A stretch of DNA of 14,642 nucleotides from contig JADFHR010000055.1 in NCBI GenBank assembly GCA_022567015.1, positions 1 through 14,642 of the forward strand. The letters are read 5' to 3'. The notes beneath the pieces were generated by a model that was not told where the DNA came from, did no database searches, and saw only the letters and a program-made list of their open reading frames with translations. Made by a program: the position numbers and the translations under genes. The DNA is from Pseudomonadota bacterium. GTDB taxonomy: Bacteria; Pseudomonadota; Alphaproteobacteria; Rhodospirillales; 2-02-FULL-58-16. Shown here piece after piece: positions 6,310 through 14,642 of this stretch; the first letter of the stretch is position 1, and every line of letters starts with the position of its first letter.

Positions 6310-7239
6310 TTGACCGACCATAACCCGCACGAAGGCACCATCGGGACCCGGGAGATCCTGGACGAACTGGACCACGCCATCGGCGATCACCTGACCTGGC
6401 TGAAGGAATGGCACGCCACCCTGTTGTGCGGCGAGGCACCCTCGGCCAAGGTCCTCGCCGACGACCCCCGTCACCTGTGCCGTTTCGGCGCCTGGTACGT
6501 AAGGAACCAGCACACGGGCCTGGTCGATCAGCCCGCCCTGCGCAACCTGGCGGCCCTGCACAGGAAAATGCACGACGACGCCCGCACCTTGATGGAGAAG
6601 GCGTTGGACGGGCGGCCCCCGGACCGTGCCCGGTACGACGCCTTCATGGACTCGGCCGGCGCCTTCATCTCCCAGGCGCGGCGCCTGGAGAAGGCGTTCG
6701 CCGCCGCCTCGTCGGACCTCGACCCGCTCACCGGGCTCCACAACCGCCAGGTCATGATGGGGGAGCTGGAGAGCGAGCGCGAGCGCTTCCTGCGGTCGGG
6801 GCGGCCCAGCTGCATCGCCATCGGCGACCTTGACCACTTCAAGCGGGTCAACGACACGTATGGACATGCCGCGGGCGACCGGGTCCTGATCGCCAGCGCC
6901 GAATGCTTCCTCGGCCAATTGCGACCGTATGATTCGGTCTACCGCTACGGTGGCGAGGAGTTCCTGTTCTGCCTGCCGGACGCCGACATGGCGACGGCGC
7001 ACAGCGTGCTCGAGCGCCTGCGCACCCACCTGGAATCCCACCCTATCGAGATCCACGGCGCCGACACGTTGTCGGTCACCGGATCGTTCGGCGTCGCCGA
7101 AATGACCCCCGAGGCCACCATCGAGCAAACCATCGAGTACGCCGACCAGGCCCTGTACCAGGCCAAGAACGAGGGCCGCAACCGGGTCTGCCGGTGGCGG
7201 CCGGCCGCCACGCCGGCGGCCGGAGAGGATTCGGACTGA
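6310..7239 (+). CDS. dgcZ: DgcZ-like diguanylate cyclase with CZB zinc-binding domain
   Basis: The protein makes the second messenger cyclic di-GMP from two GTP. The N-terminal CZB domain (about 15-125) has the zinc-binding set His27, Cys57 (LCRFGAWY), His84 and His88, the pattern of E. coli DgcZ, where zinc inhibits activity. The GGDEF domain follows (about 135-295). The active-site motif is GGEEF (214-218). The product-inhibition site RxxD is intact (Arg205-Asp208), five residues before it. NDTYGHAAGD and DLDHFKRVND bind the nucleotide and metal. There is no membrane segment, so it should be cytoplasmic. The start is a TTG at 6310, 4 bp after the lipB stop; no better upstream start exists and the next ATG would remove most of the CZB domain. 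It is probably cotranscribed with lipB. The length (309) matches DgcZ (296). Confidence 0.92.
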   Translation: MTDHNPHEGTIGTREILDELDHAIGDHLTWLKEWHATLLCGEAPSAKVLADDPRHLCRFGAWYVRNQHTGLVDQPALRNLAALHRKMHDDARTLMEKALDGRPPDRARYDAFMDSAGAFISQARRLEKAFAAASSDLDPLTGLHNRQVMMGELESERERFLRSGRPSCIAIGDLDHFKRVNDTYGHAAGDRVLIASAECFLGQLRPYDSVYRYGGEEFLFCLPDADMATAHSVLERLRTHLESHPIEIHGADTLSVTGSFGVAEMTPEATIEQTIEYADQALYQAKNEGRNRVCRWRPAATPAAGEDSD

Positions 7240-7280
7240 TACGCTTACTCGGATATCCCGAGCCAGAAAAAAATTGAACT

Positions 7281-7430
7281 ACCGAGATCACAGAGAGCAC
7301 AGAGGAAGAAACACGGAGGAAGAAACACGGAGGAAGAAACACGGAGGAAATCGAGAGCGGCGTTACGCACCGCATCAGGGTGCCTCTGTGAAATTCTCTG
7401 TGGTCTCTGTGGTTTCTGTGGTCTCTGTGA
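7281..7430. repeat. Dispersed inverted repeat, CACAGAG/CTCTGTG type
   Basis: The left arm holds ATCACAGAGAGCACAGAGG and then three exact 14-bp copies of AGGAAGAAACACGG (7303-7344). The centre contains TTACGCACCGCATC. The right arm has CCTCTGTG and four 9-bp units of the TCTCTGTGG type (7395-7430). The arms are complementary overall. It occupies most of the 291-bp gap between the convergent dgcZ and acyP genes (7240-7530). No gene or clear intrinsic terminator was seen in that gap. It belongs to the same repeat type as 3573-3646. Confidence 0.7.
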
Positions 7431-7530
7431 TTAATTCCTTTGGAGTAAATATCGTGATTTCGACAGTGGCGGCAGCGGCGCGCCATCCGATGCCGCCGCC
7501 CGATGGTTCCGCCGTCCGCGTGTCCCCCCG

Positions 7531-7814
7531 TCACCCGCTGGGCAGGAAACGGAATCCCGCCTCGCCGGGATCCTCGGCGGGATGGGTGGCAACGTCGGTG
7601 ACCTTGGCCGCCGGCGGGCCCGTCCAGCAGGCCGCGACCATGTCGTCGACGGCGGCGGCGGGGCCGGCGAACAGGGCCTCGACGGTGCCGTCGAAGCGGT
7701 TGCGGACCCAGCCGCCGAGCCCCCGCGCCCCGGCCTCCCGGGCCATCCAGCCGCGGAACCAGACGCCCTGGACGCGGCCCTGTATTAGCACGCGCACGGC
7801 CGTGGTCGCGGTGG

Positions 7815-7818
<4 letters not shown>
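7531..7818 (-). CDS. acyP: Acylphosphatase
   Basis: This small cytoplasmic enzyme hydrolyses carboxyl-phosphate bonds of acyl phosphates. The 95-residue length is normal. The phosphate loop GRVQGVWFRGW supplies the catalytic Arg22, and GWVRNRFDGTVEA supplies Asn40, the two conserved catalytic residues. A short proline-rich C-terminal part follows. Its ATG overlaps the pccA stop codon (ATGA, 7815-7818), so it is translationally coupled to the carboxylase. What it hydrolyses here is unknown; carboxyphosphate or a propionyl/acetyl phosphate is conceivable from its partner but not shown. Confidence 0.93.
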
Positions 7819-9812
<1,994 letters not shown>

Positions 9813-9959
9813 CCCCCGATCGGAAACCTTCACTTCGCCGGTGCCGACACCAGGCCGCCACCGTGCGCCTCCCGGCAGGGGGCAGCCTACCCCGCCGCTC
9901 CCCGGCAAGGCACGGAAAAATATCACTTTTGCCGCGGCCGGTTCCCCGGCGGAAGGCGG

Positions 9960-10490
9960 TTAGCGGTATTTCTTGAAGACGTCGCTGATAGGTTTCCCGT
10001 CGCTCGCGCCGCCCTTGCCGCCCTTGGCAATCTCGCTGCTCTTGCCCAGCCGGCATCCGAGAAGGGTATTTTCGCCGACGACCTCTTGCGCCGGGCGCGC
10101 TCCCTGGGCGACGTGGACGGCGACCACCACGTCCGATTCGATGGCGGCGGTGATCGCGTCGTGGAGCAGCCCGTCAACGGTTGTCAGGTCCAGTTGCCGG
10201 TTCACCACCCTGATGGGATGGGCAAAGAGGACCTGGTTGACGGCGTCGCGAATGAACGGCTCCCGTTGACAGACCGTGTCCGCGTCATCCTCCTGGCGAA
10301 TGTCCAGAAAGGTTGCGATGGAGGCGGTCACCGTCCGTCCGTTTTCCGCGATTACCGGGACGGAGAACGGGAACATCTGAATGGTAAAAGACCCCTCGCC
10401 GGCCCGCGCCGACGGAACGGCGAACAGCAAGGCCGTCAACAGGGGGGCGATTGTCCTGGCGGGATGCGGAAGAACCGTCATGCGCCGCAT
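9960..10490 (-). CDS. Secreted protein of unknown function
   Basis: I do not recognise the family with confidence. The 176-residue product starts with a signal peptide: basic MRRMTVLPHPAR, a hydrophobic core IAPLLTALLFAV, and a likely cleavage after SARA (residue 30). The mature part begins GEGSFTIQMFPFSVPVI and shows alternating strands and helices. Residues 35-128, including VTASIATFLDIR, REPFIRDAVNQVLF and TTVDGLLHDAITAAIE, recall weakly the periplasmic fold of FliL-like flagellar proteins. No flagellar gene is nearby, so this is only a suggestion. Two cysteines (74, 146) could form a disulfide. The tail is Gly/Lys-rich. A second ATG at 10481 is an alternative start. It reads divergently from the polyketide synthase and lies 147 bp upstream of pccA on the same strand. 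Confidence 0.7.
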   Translation of the reverse strand: MRRMTVLPHPARTIAPLLTALLFAVPSARAGEGSFTIQMFPFSVPVIAENGRTVTASIATFLDIRQEDDADTVCQREPFIRDAVNQVLFAHPIRVVNRQLDLTTVDGLLHDAITAAIESDVVVAVHVAQGARPAQEVVGENTLLGCRLGKSSEIAKGGKGGASDGKPISDVFKKYR

Positions 10491-10679
10491 GATCCCACGG
10501 GAGTGGTAAACATTTCTTGAATTTCGGGCACCCGTGGGCCGGAAGACGCGGCGAACGGGACCCGGTGGCGGGGACTCCCGACCTGGGCTAAAGTTCCCGC
10601 GGCCCGGTCGCGCGCTCGTCGCGGCAGAGGAGGGTCCTTCGGCAACCCACAACCGGGTGATTAGGGGGCTCGACCCGAC

Positions 10680-11729
10680 ATGACGCCGGTTCCACGGCTG
10701 CTTGGCCTCAGCACAACCGTTCCGCCCTACCGATTGCGTCAGGCCGACGTGATCGCCCAGGCGCATAACCTCTTTGCCGGCGGCCCCCCGCAAGACCTGG
10801 AGCGCCTGCTGCCCGTCTACCTCAACGCCGGCATCGAAACCCGGTATTCCTGTGTTCCCCTGGAATGGTACACGCGGCCCCACGGCTGGGCCGAGAAGAA
10901 CCGCCTGTACCTGGAGAACGCCGTCGCCCTGATCGAGAAGGCGACCCTGGACTGCCTGGCCCGGGCCGGCCTGGGCGTTGGCGACGTGGACATGGTGGTT
11001 TCGGTCTCCACCACGGGCATCGCCACCCCCAGCCTGGACGCCCTTCTCGCCGAACGCCTGGACATGCGCCGCGACGTGCAGCGGCTGCCGGTCTTCGGGC
11101 TGGGGTGCGCCGGGGGCGTTCTCGGGCTGGCGCGCGCCGCCGCCATGGCCCAGGCGTCGCCCGGCGCAACCGTGCTGTTCGTGGTCGTCGAGCTGTGCGC
11201 CCTGACCTTCCGCCACACCGATCAGTCCACAAGCAACGTCATCGCCACGGCCCTGTTCGGGGACGGTGCCGCGGCCGCCCTGGTGAGCTGCGCCGGCGAC
11301 GGCCCGGCCCTGACGACCTGGGGCGAGCACACCTGGCCCCGGTCCCTCGACATCATGGGCTGGCGGGTCGAGGACGACGGTTTGGGGGTCCTGTTCTCGC
11401 GTAACATCCCCGCCATCATCCGTAGCGATATGCGCGCCGTCGTCGACGGGTTCCTGGACCTTCACGGACTGACGCGCGTCGATATCGACCGCTTCCTGTG
11501 CCATCCGGGAGGCGCCAAGGTCGTCAGCGCCCTGGAAGAGGCCCTGGAACTCCCCCCGGGCGGGCTTGCCATTTCCCGCGCCGTTCTCAGGGACTACGGC
11601 AACATGTCGGCCGCCACCGTCATGTTCGTGCTCGAACGGGCGCTGGAGACACGGCAAAGCGGGCGCTATCTGCTGTCCGCCGTGGGGCCGGGATTCAGCG
11701 CCGGGTTTATGATCGTGGAGGCCCGGTGA
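10680..11729 (+). CDS. Type III polyketide synthase (chalcone synthase-like)
   Basis: This ketosynthase homodimer extends an acyl-CoA starter with malonyl-CoA and cyclises the product, without a carrier protein. The catalytic triad is complete: Cys143 in GLGCAGGVLGLARA, His275 in CHPGGAKV and Asn308 in YGNMSAAT. VSVSTTGIATPSLD and the C-terminal GPGFSAG loop are family features. The 349-residue length is normal. The next gene encodes an ICMT-like methyltransferase, as in the Bacillus BpsA/BpsB pair, which makes alkylpyrones from long-chain acyl-CoA and methylates them; a similar product is inferred. AGGGGG lies 11 nt before the ATG. The 189-bp upstream gap is shared with the divergent secreted-protein gene and should hold both promoters, though I saw no convincing -35/-10 pair. 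Confidence 0.93.
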   Translation: MTPVPRLLGLSTTVPPYRLRQADVIAQAHNLFAGGPPQDLERLLPVYLNAGIETRYSCVPLEWYTRPHGWAEKNRLYLENAVALIEKATLDCLARAGLGVGDVDMVVSVSTTGIATPSLDALLAERLDMRRDVQRLPVFGLGCAGGVLGLARAAAMAQASPGATVLFVVVELCALTFRHTDQSTSNVIATALFGDGAAAALVSCAGDGPALTTWGEHTWPRSLDIMGWRVEDDGLGVLFSRNIPAIIRSDMRAVVDGFLDLHGLTRVDIDRFLCHPGGAKVVSALEEALELPPGGLAISRAVLRDYGNMSAATVMFVLERALETRQSGRYLLSAVGPGFSAGFMIVEAR

Positions 11730-12226
11730 CCGCCCATGACGTGATCGTCGGGCTGGTCGCCCTGCAACGGCTCGGGGAACTGCTCTACGCCCGGGCCAAC
11801 AGCAGACGCCTTTTGGCCCGGGGCGGCGTCGAGGCCGGCGCCGGCCATTACCCGTTGGTGGTCCTGCTGCACGGCGCCTGGCTGATCGCCCTCGCCGTCG
11901 CCGTGCCCCGCGACGCTCCGGTCGACCTGGGCTTCCTCGCCGTGTTCCTGGCCTTGCAGGGGGGACGCCTGTGGGTGATGAAGAGCCTGGGCAGGTACTG
12001 GACGACCCGCATCATCACCGTGCCCGGCGCCCCCCTGGTGACGGCCGGGCCGTACCGTTTCCTGCGCCATCCCAACTACTGGGTGGTGGCCGGCGAGATC
12101 GCCGTCCTGCCCCTGGTGTTCGGGGCCTGGGAAATCGCCGCCCTGTTCTCCCTCGCCAACCTGGTTTTGCTGCGCCACCGCATCCGCGTCGAAGACCAGG
12201 CGCTGGCGCAACGCCGCGGCGAGTGA
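11726..12226 (+). CDS. Isoprenylcysteine carboxyl methyltransferase-like membrane protein
   Basis: This 166-residue integral membrane methyltransferase belongs to the ICMT family and uses S-adenosylmethionine. The C-terminal signature is present: GPYRFLRHPNYWVVAGEI (RHPNY at 114-118), then hydrophobic helices and RHRIRVEDQAL. About four or five membrane segments are visible (near 5-20, 43-61, 66-80, 119-135, 138-150). Its GTG start overlaps the polyketide synthase stop (GTGA, 11726-11729), so the two are translationally coupled. The frame is open upstream, but that region lies inside the synthase gene. Bacteria lack prenylated CaaX proteins, so the natural substrate is more likely the polyketide product, as with Bacillus BpsB, which O-methylates alkylpyrones. 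Confidence 0.88.
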   Translation: MTAHDVIVGLVALQRLGELLYARANSRRLLARGGVEAGAGHYPLVVLLHGAWLIALAVAVPRDAPVDLGFLAVFLALQGGRLWVMKSLGRYWTTRIITVPGAPLVTAGPYRFLRHPNYWVVAGEIAVLPLVFGAWEIAALFSLANLVLLRHRIRVEDQALAQRRGE

Positions 12227-12286
12227 GCGGTCGGGCGGCGCGAGCCACGGAGGCTCCCCTCGGTTGCCCGGCAAGAGGAATCCCCC

Positions 12287-12552
12287 TAATACCAAGGAGC
12301 GTTGATCATGACCCATAGAGACGGCTTACCAAGGTTTTCGGCCAGGAGCGTGCGCTGTGGCGATGCGGGGCATCGCGAAGCGTGCGCGACGCCGTCCGAA
12401 AGCCTTGGTAAGCCGCCGTTCCGGTCGCGTATGCGGCCCGTCGGGGGCGTCGAAAAGTTTTGACGATGCACCGCATCGCCTGCAACTTTCCTCCTACCCG
12501 ACGAGCCGCCTACGCGATCTCTATGAGCCATGATCAGCGCCCCTTGGTATAA
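12287..12552. repeat. Nested palindromic element (MITE-like or structured repeat)
   Basis: This element fills most of the 409-bp gene-free gap (12227-12635) between convergent genes. Outer arms of 35 bp (12287-12321 and 12518-12552) match at 30 of 35 positions; each includes CCAAGG and TGATCATG. Inside are two further hairpins with 20-bp arms: A at 12322-12341/12396-12415 (19/20; CGGCTTACCAAGG) and B at 12426-12445/12497-12516 (18/20). Each encloses a smaller hairpin of similar sequence: GCGATGC-GGG-GCATCGC in A and CGATGC-ACC-GCATCG in B. No coding region lies inside. The rest of the gap holds only a weak 5-bp hairpin (GAGCC/GGCTC, 12242-12256) behind the methyltransferase. Confidence 0.82.
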
Positions 12553-12635
12553 TATCCCGGATCTTTCGCCCGCGAGGCGCTTCGGCGGGTCGAGAATCCG
12601 TGGCCCATGCCACCATCGAACGGCCCGGGCGGCGG

Positions 12636-14642
12636 CTATCCTTCGTGGAAGCCCCTCCCTTCCCGCGCCAGCCTTTCCAGCAACGGCGCCGGCTTCAACG
12701 CCGCGCCGTGGGTCCCGTGGAGCCTTCGCACGGGCTCCAGGATCGCGTTCGCGCCGACCGTGTCGGCATGGAACAACGGGCCGCCCCGGTGGACGGGAAA
12801 GCCGTATCCGTAAATCCAGATGACGTCGATGTCGCCCGCCCTCAGCGCCAGGCCTTCGTCGAGGATTTTTGCGCCCTCATTGATGAGCGCATAAAGGCAG
12901 CGTTCGAGAATTTCCCGATCGCCGATCTCGCGCCTTTGGATTCCCAGTTCGTCCGAGACGCCGACAATCAGCTTTTCGATCTCCGGGTCCGGGATCGGGG
13001 TGCGGCCACCCTTTTCGTACCGGTACCAGCCGGCGCCGGTTTTCTGGCCGAACCGGCCCCTCTCGCAGATGCGGTCGGCGATGGGCGAATAGCGCTCGGC
13101 CGGGTCGCGGGTCTTCGCCCGGCGTTGGCGGATGCGCCAACCCACGTCGAGCCCCGCCAGATCGCCGGTGGTGAAAGGACCCATGGGAAAGCCGAAATCG
13201 TAGATCGCCTTGTCCACCTGCTCGGGCAGCGCCCCTTCCTCCAACAGGAAATTGGCCTCGCGGGTGTAGGCGTGATACATGCGGTTGCCGACGAAGCCGT
13301 CGCAGACGCCGACCAGGACCCCGACCTTGCCGAGCCTCCTGGAAAGGCCCATCACCGAAGCGATGGTCTCTTTCGAGGTCTTCTCGCCGCGCACGTTTTC
13401 CATCAGCCGCATCACGTGGGCCGGACTGAAGAAGTGGGTGCCCATCACCTTTTCTGGGCGTGCGGTGGTGGCGGCGATTTCGTTGACATCCAGCGAGGAC
13501 GTGTTGGTGGCGAGGATGGCGTCCGCCTTGCATACCCTGTCCAGGGTCTGGAAGACCGTTTTTTTCAGGTCCATTTCCTCGAACACGGCCTCGATGACGA
13601 TGTCGGCGTCGCCGATGTCGGCGTAGTCCGCCGTGCCCGTGATCAGGCCCATGCGCGCTTCCCTGTCGGCCTCCGAGATGCGGCCCCTGGATACGCCGGC
13701 GGCGTAGGTCTTGCGGATGACGCCGAGGCCGGCATCGAGCGCTTCCCGTGACGCTTCCAGGACGTGCACGGGAATGCCGGCGTTGGCGAACGTGATCGCG
13801 ATGCCCGCGCCCATGGTGCCGCAGCCGATCACGGCCGCCCTGCGTATGGAAATCACCGCCGTGTCCGCCGCAACGTCGGGGATCCTGGCCGCCTGGCGTT
13901 CCGCGAAGAAGACGTGGCGCTGCGCCTTGGACTGATCGGACTCCCGGCAACGGACGAAGAATTCGCGCTCTTTGCGCATGGCTTCATCGAAGGGAAGGCG
14001 GAGCGCGTTCTCGACGCTTTCGATGCACAAGTCGGGGGAGATGAGGCCCCGCGCCCTTCTACCGATGCCCTTGCGCGCGCGATCGAACACGTCGGGCGCG
14101 CCCGGAGCCTTGGGAGGCTTCGCTTCCAGGTCCCGGGTCCTGTGCGCCGGGCGCCCTTCGGCGACGATCCTTTCGGCGTAAGCGACGGCGCCATCGGCCA
14201 GGGTGCCCTCCACCACCGCATCGAGAATACCCAGCGCCAAAGCCTTTTCGGCGGACACGGGTTCACCGCCGAGGATAATTTCCAGCGCCGGCCCGACCCC
14301 GATCAGCCGCGGCAGGCGCTGGGTGCCCCCGGCACCGGGCACGAGGCCCAGCTTGACCTCCGGCAGCCCTACCCTGGCGGACGGGGCGCCGATCCGGTAA
14401 TCGCAGCCCAGCGCCAGTTCCAGCCCGCCGCCGAGCGCCGTCTCATGGATGGCGGCGATCACCGGCTTCGGACAATCCCGGATCTTTTCGATCACCTCGC
14501 GCACGGTGGGCGGTTCCGGGGGACGGCTGAACTCGCGGATATCGGCGCCGGCGGAAAAGCAGCGCCCGGCGCCGATGAGCACCAATGCCTTGACGTCGGC
14601 GTCCCCCTCCGCCCGCTCAAGGCAGGCGAAGATGCCCTTGCG
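12636..14642 (-). CDS. Bifunctional enoyl-CoA hydratase / 3-hydroxyacyl-CoA dehydrogenase (FadB/FadJ-like), 5' partial
   Basis: This fatty acid beta-oxidation enzyme hydrates trans-2-enoyl-CoA and oxidises the resulting 3-hydroxyacyl-CoA with NAD. The frame is open to the right window edge; 668 residues are visible and probably only about 20-35 at the start are missing. The hydratase domain comes first, with CFSAGADIREF for the oxyanion hole and the catalytic glutamates in ALGGGLELALGCDYR and GLPEVKLGLVPGAGGTQ, spaced 20 residues apart as in FadB. The dehydrogenase part has the NAD motif AVIGCGTMGAGIAITFANAG, NTSSLDVNEIA, the catalytic His in THFFSPAHVMRLMENV, and GFVGNRMYH. The C-terminal half ends with the repeated dehydrogenase helical domain. 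The order matches FadB/FadJ and peroxisomal multifunctional enzyme 1; the thiolase would be a separate gene. TTG 14585 is internal, not the start. Confidence 0.94.
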   Translation of the reverse strand, partial: RKGIFACLERAEGDADVKALVLIGAGRCFSAGADIREFSRPPEPPTVREVIEKIRDCPKPVIAAIHETALGGGLELALGCDYRIGAPSARVGLPEVKLGLVPGAGGTQRLPRLIGVGPALEIILGGEPVSAEKALALGILDAVVEGTLADGAVAYAERIVAEGRPAHRTRDLEAKPPKAPGAPDVFDRARKGIGRRARGLISPDLCIESVENALRLPFDEAMRKEREFFVRCRESDQSKAQRHVFFAERQAARIPDVAADTAVISIRRAAVIGCGTMGAGIAITFANAGIPVHVLEASREALDAGLGVIRKTYAAGVSRGRISEADREARMGLITGTADYADIGDADIVIEAVFEEMDLKKTVFQTLDRVCKADAILATNTSSLDVNEIAATTARPEKVMGTHFFSPAHVMRLMENVRGEKTSKETIASVMGLSRRLGKVGVLVGVCDGFVGNRMYHAYTREANFLLEEGALPEQVDKAIYDFGFPMGPFTTGDLAGLDVGWRIRQRRAKTRDPAERYSPIADRICERGRFGQKTGAGWYRYEKGGRTPIPDPEIEKLIVGVSDELGIQRREIGDREILERCLYALINEGAKILDEGLALRAGDIDVIWIYGYGFPVHRGGPLFHADTVGANAILEPVRRLHGTHGAALKPAPLLERLAREGRGFHEG

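Noticed and set aside
7303..7430. CRISPR array
   Set aside because: The repeated units are 9-14 bp, directly adjacent or separated by only a few bases, with no unique spacers of 30-40 bp, and there are no cas genes.
9813..9926. 38-residue N-terminal extension of PccA
   Set aside because: The family begins at MFKKILIANRGE; the extension is Gly/Pro-rich with no conserved features.
10491..11657. Upstream extension of the secreted-protein frame
   Set aside because: It runs antisense through the polyketide synthase. The signal peptide beginning at 10490 marks the real start.
12600..13751. 383-codon plus-strand open frame
   Set aside because: It is antisense to the hydratase/dehydrogenase, which has clear catalytic motifs.

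Overview
The window reads as a high-GC alphaproteobacterial chromosome, most likely a Rhodospirillales-type organism. This is judged from protein sequence character (PccA, LipB, MgtE), strong G/C third-position bias with long antisense shadow ORFs, and GC-rich palindromic repeats. No rRNA, phage or CRISPR signal is visible, and the genus cannot be fixed from sequence alone.

Layout. (1) Positions 1-2925 are a nest of insertion sequences: the 3' part of an IS1182-type element cut by the left window edge, then a complete 1600-bp IS1380-family element with terminal inverted repeats and a CTAG direct repeat at each end. (2) Positions 3089-5142 carry, on the minus strand, a LiuR-type MerR regulator with a perfect 24-bp palindrome just upstream of its start, and the Mg2+ transporter/channel mgtE. 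A CCTCCGCGT/GCAGAGG repeat lies between them. (3) Positions 5274-7239 hold tRNA-Leu(GAG) on the minus strand, then lipB and a DgcZ-like zinc-sensing diguanylate cyclase on the plus strand, 4 bp apart. lipB contains an in-frame insertion of two 63-bp GC-rich hairpin units that codes for about 40 extra residues. (4) A second CACAGAG/CTCTGTG repeat fills 7281-7430. Beyond it, on the minus strand, lie the propionyl-CoA carboxylase biotin subunit (pccA) and an acylphosphatase (acyP) that overlaps it by ATGA; a small secreted protein of unknown function is encoded upstream of pccA. (5) On the plus strand, a type III polyketide synthase and an isoprenylcysteine-methyltransferase-like membrane protein overlap by GTGA, an arrangement resembling the Bacillus BpsA/BpsB alkylpyrone pair. 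(6) Positions 12287-12552 form an elaborate nested palindrome (35-bp outer arms enclosing two 20-bp hairpins) between convergent genes. (7) The right end is a bifunctional enoyl-CoA hydratase/3-hydroxyacyl-CoA dehydrogenase that runs off the window.

How the genes relate. A LiuR-type regulator, PccA and the beta-oxidation enzyme point to breakdown of branched-chain amino acids and fatty acids through propionyl-CoA and acyl-CoA. The type III PKS/methyltransferase pair would draw on the same acyl-CoA and malonyl-CoA pools. Only the regulator carries a visible operator here, so this link is inferred.

The observations most worth a second look are the nested palindromic element near 12.3-12.55 kb, the protein-coding palindromic repeat inside lipB, and the palindrome in front of the MerR gene.
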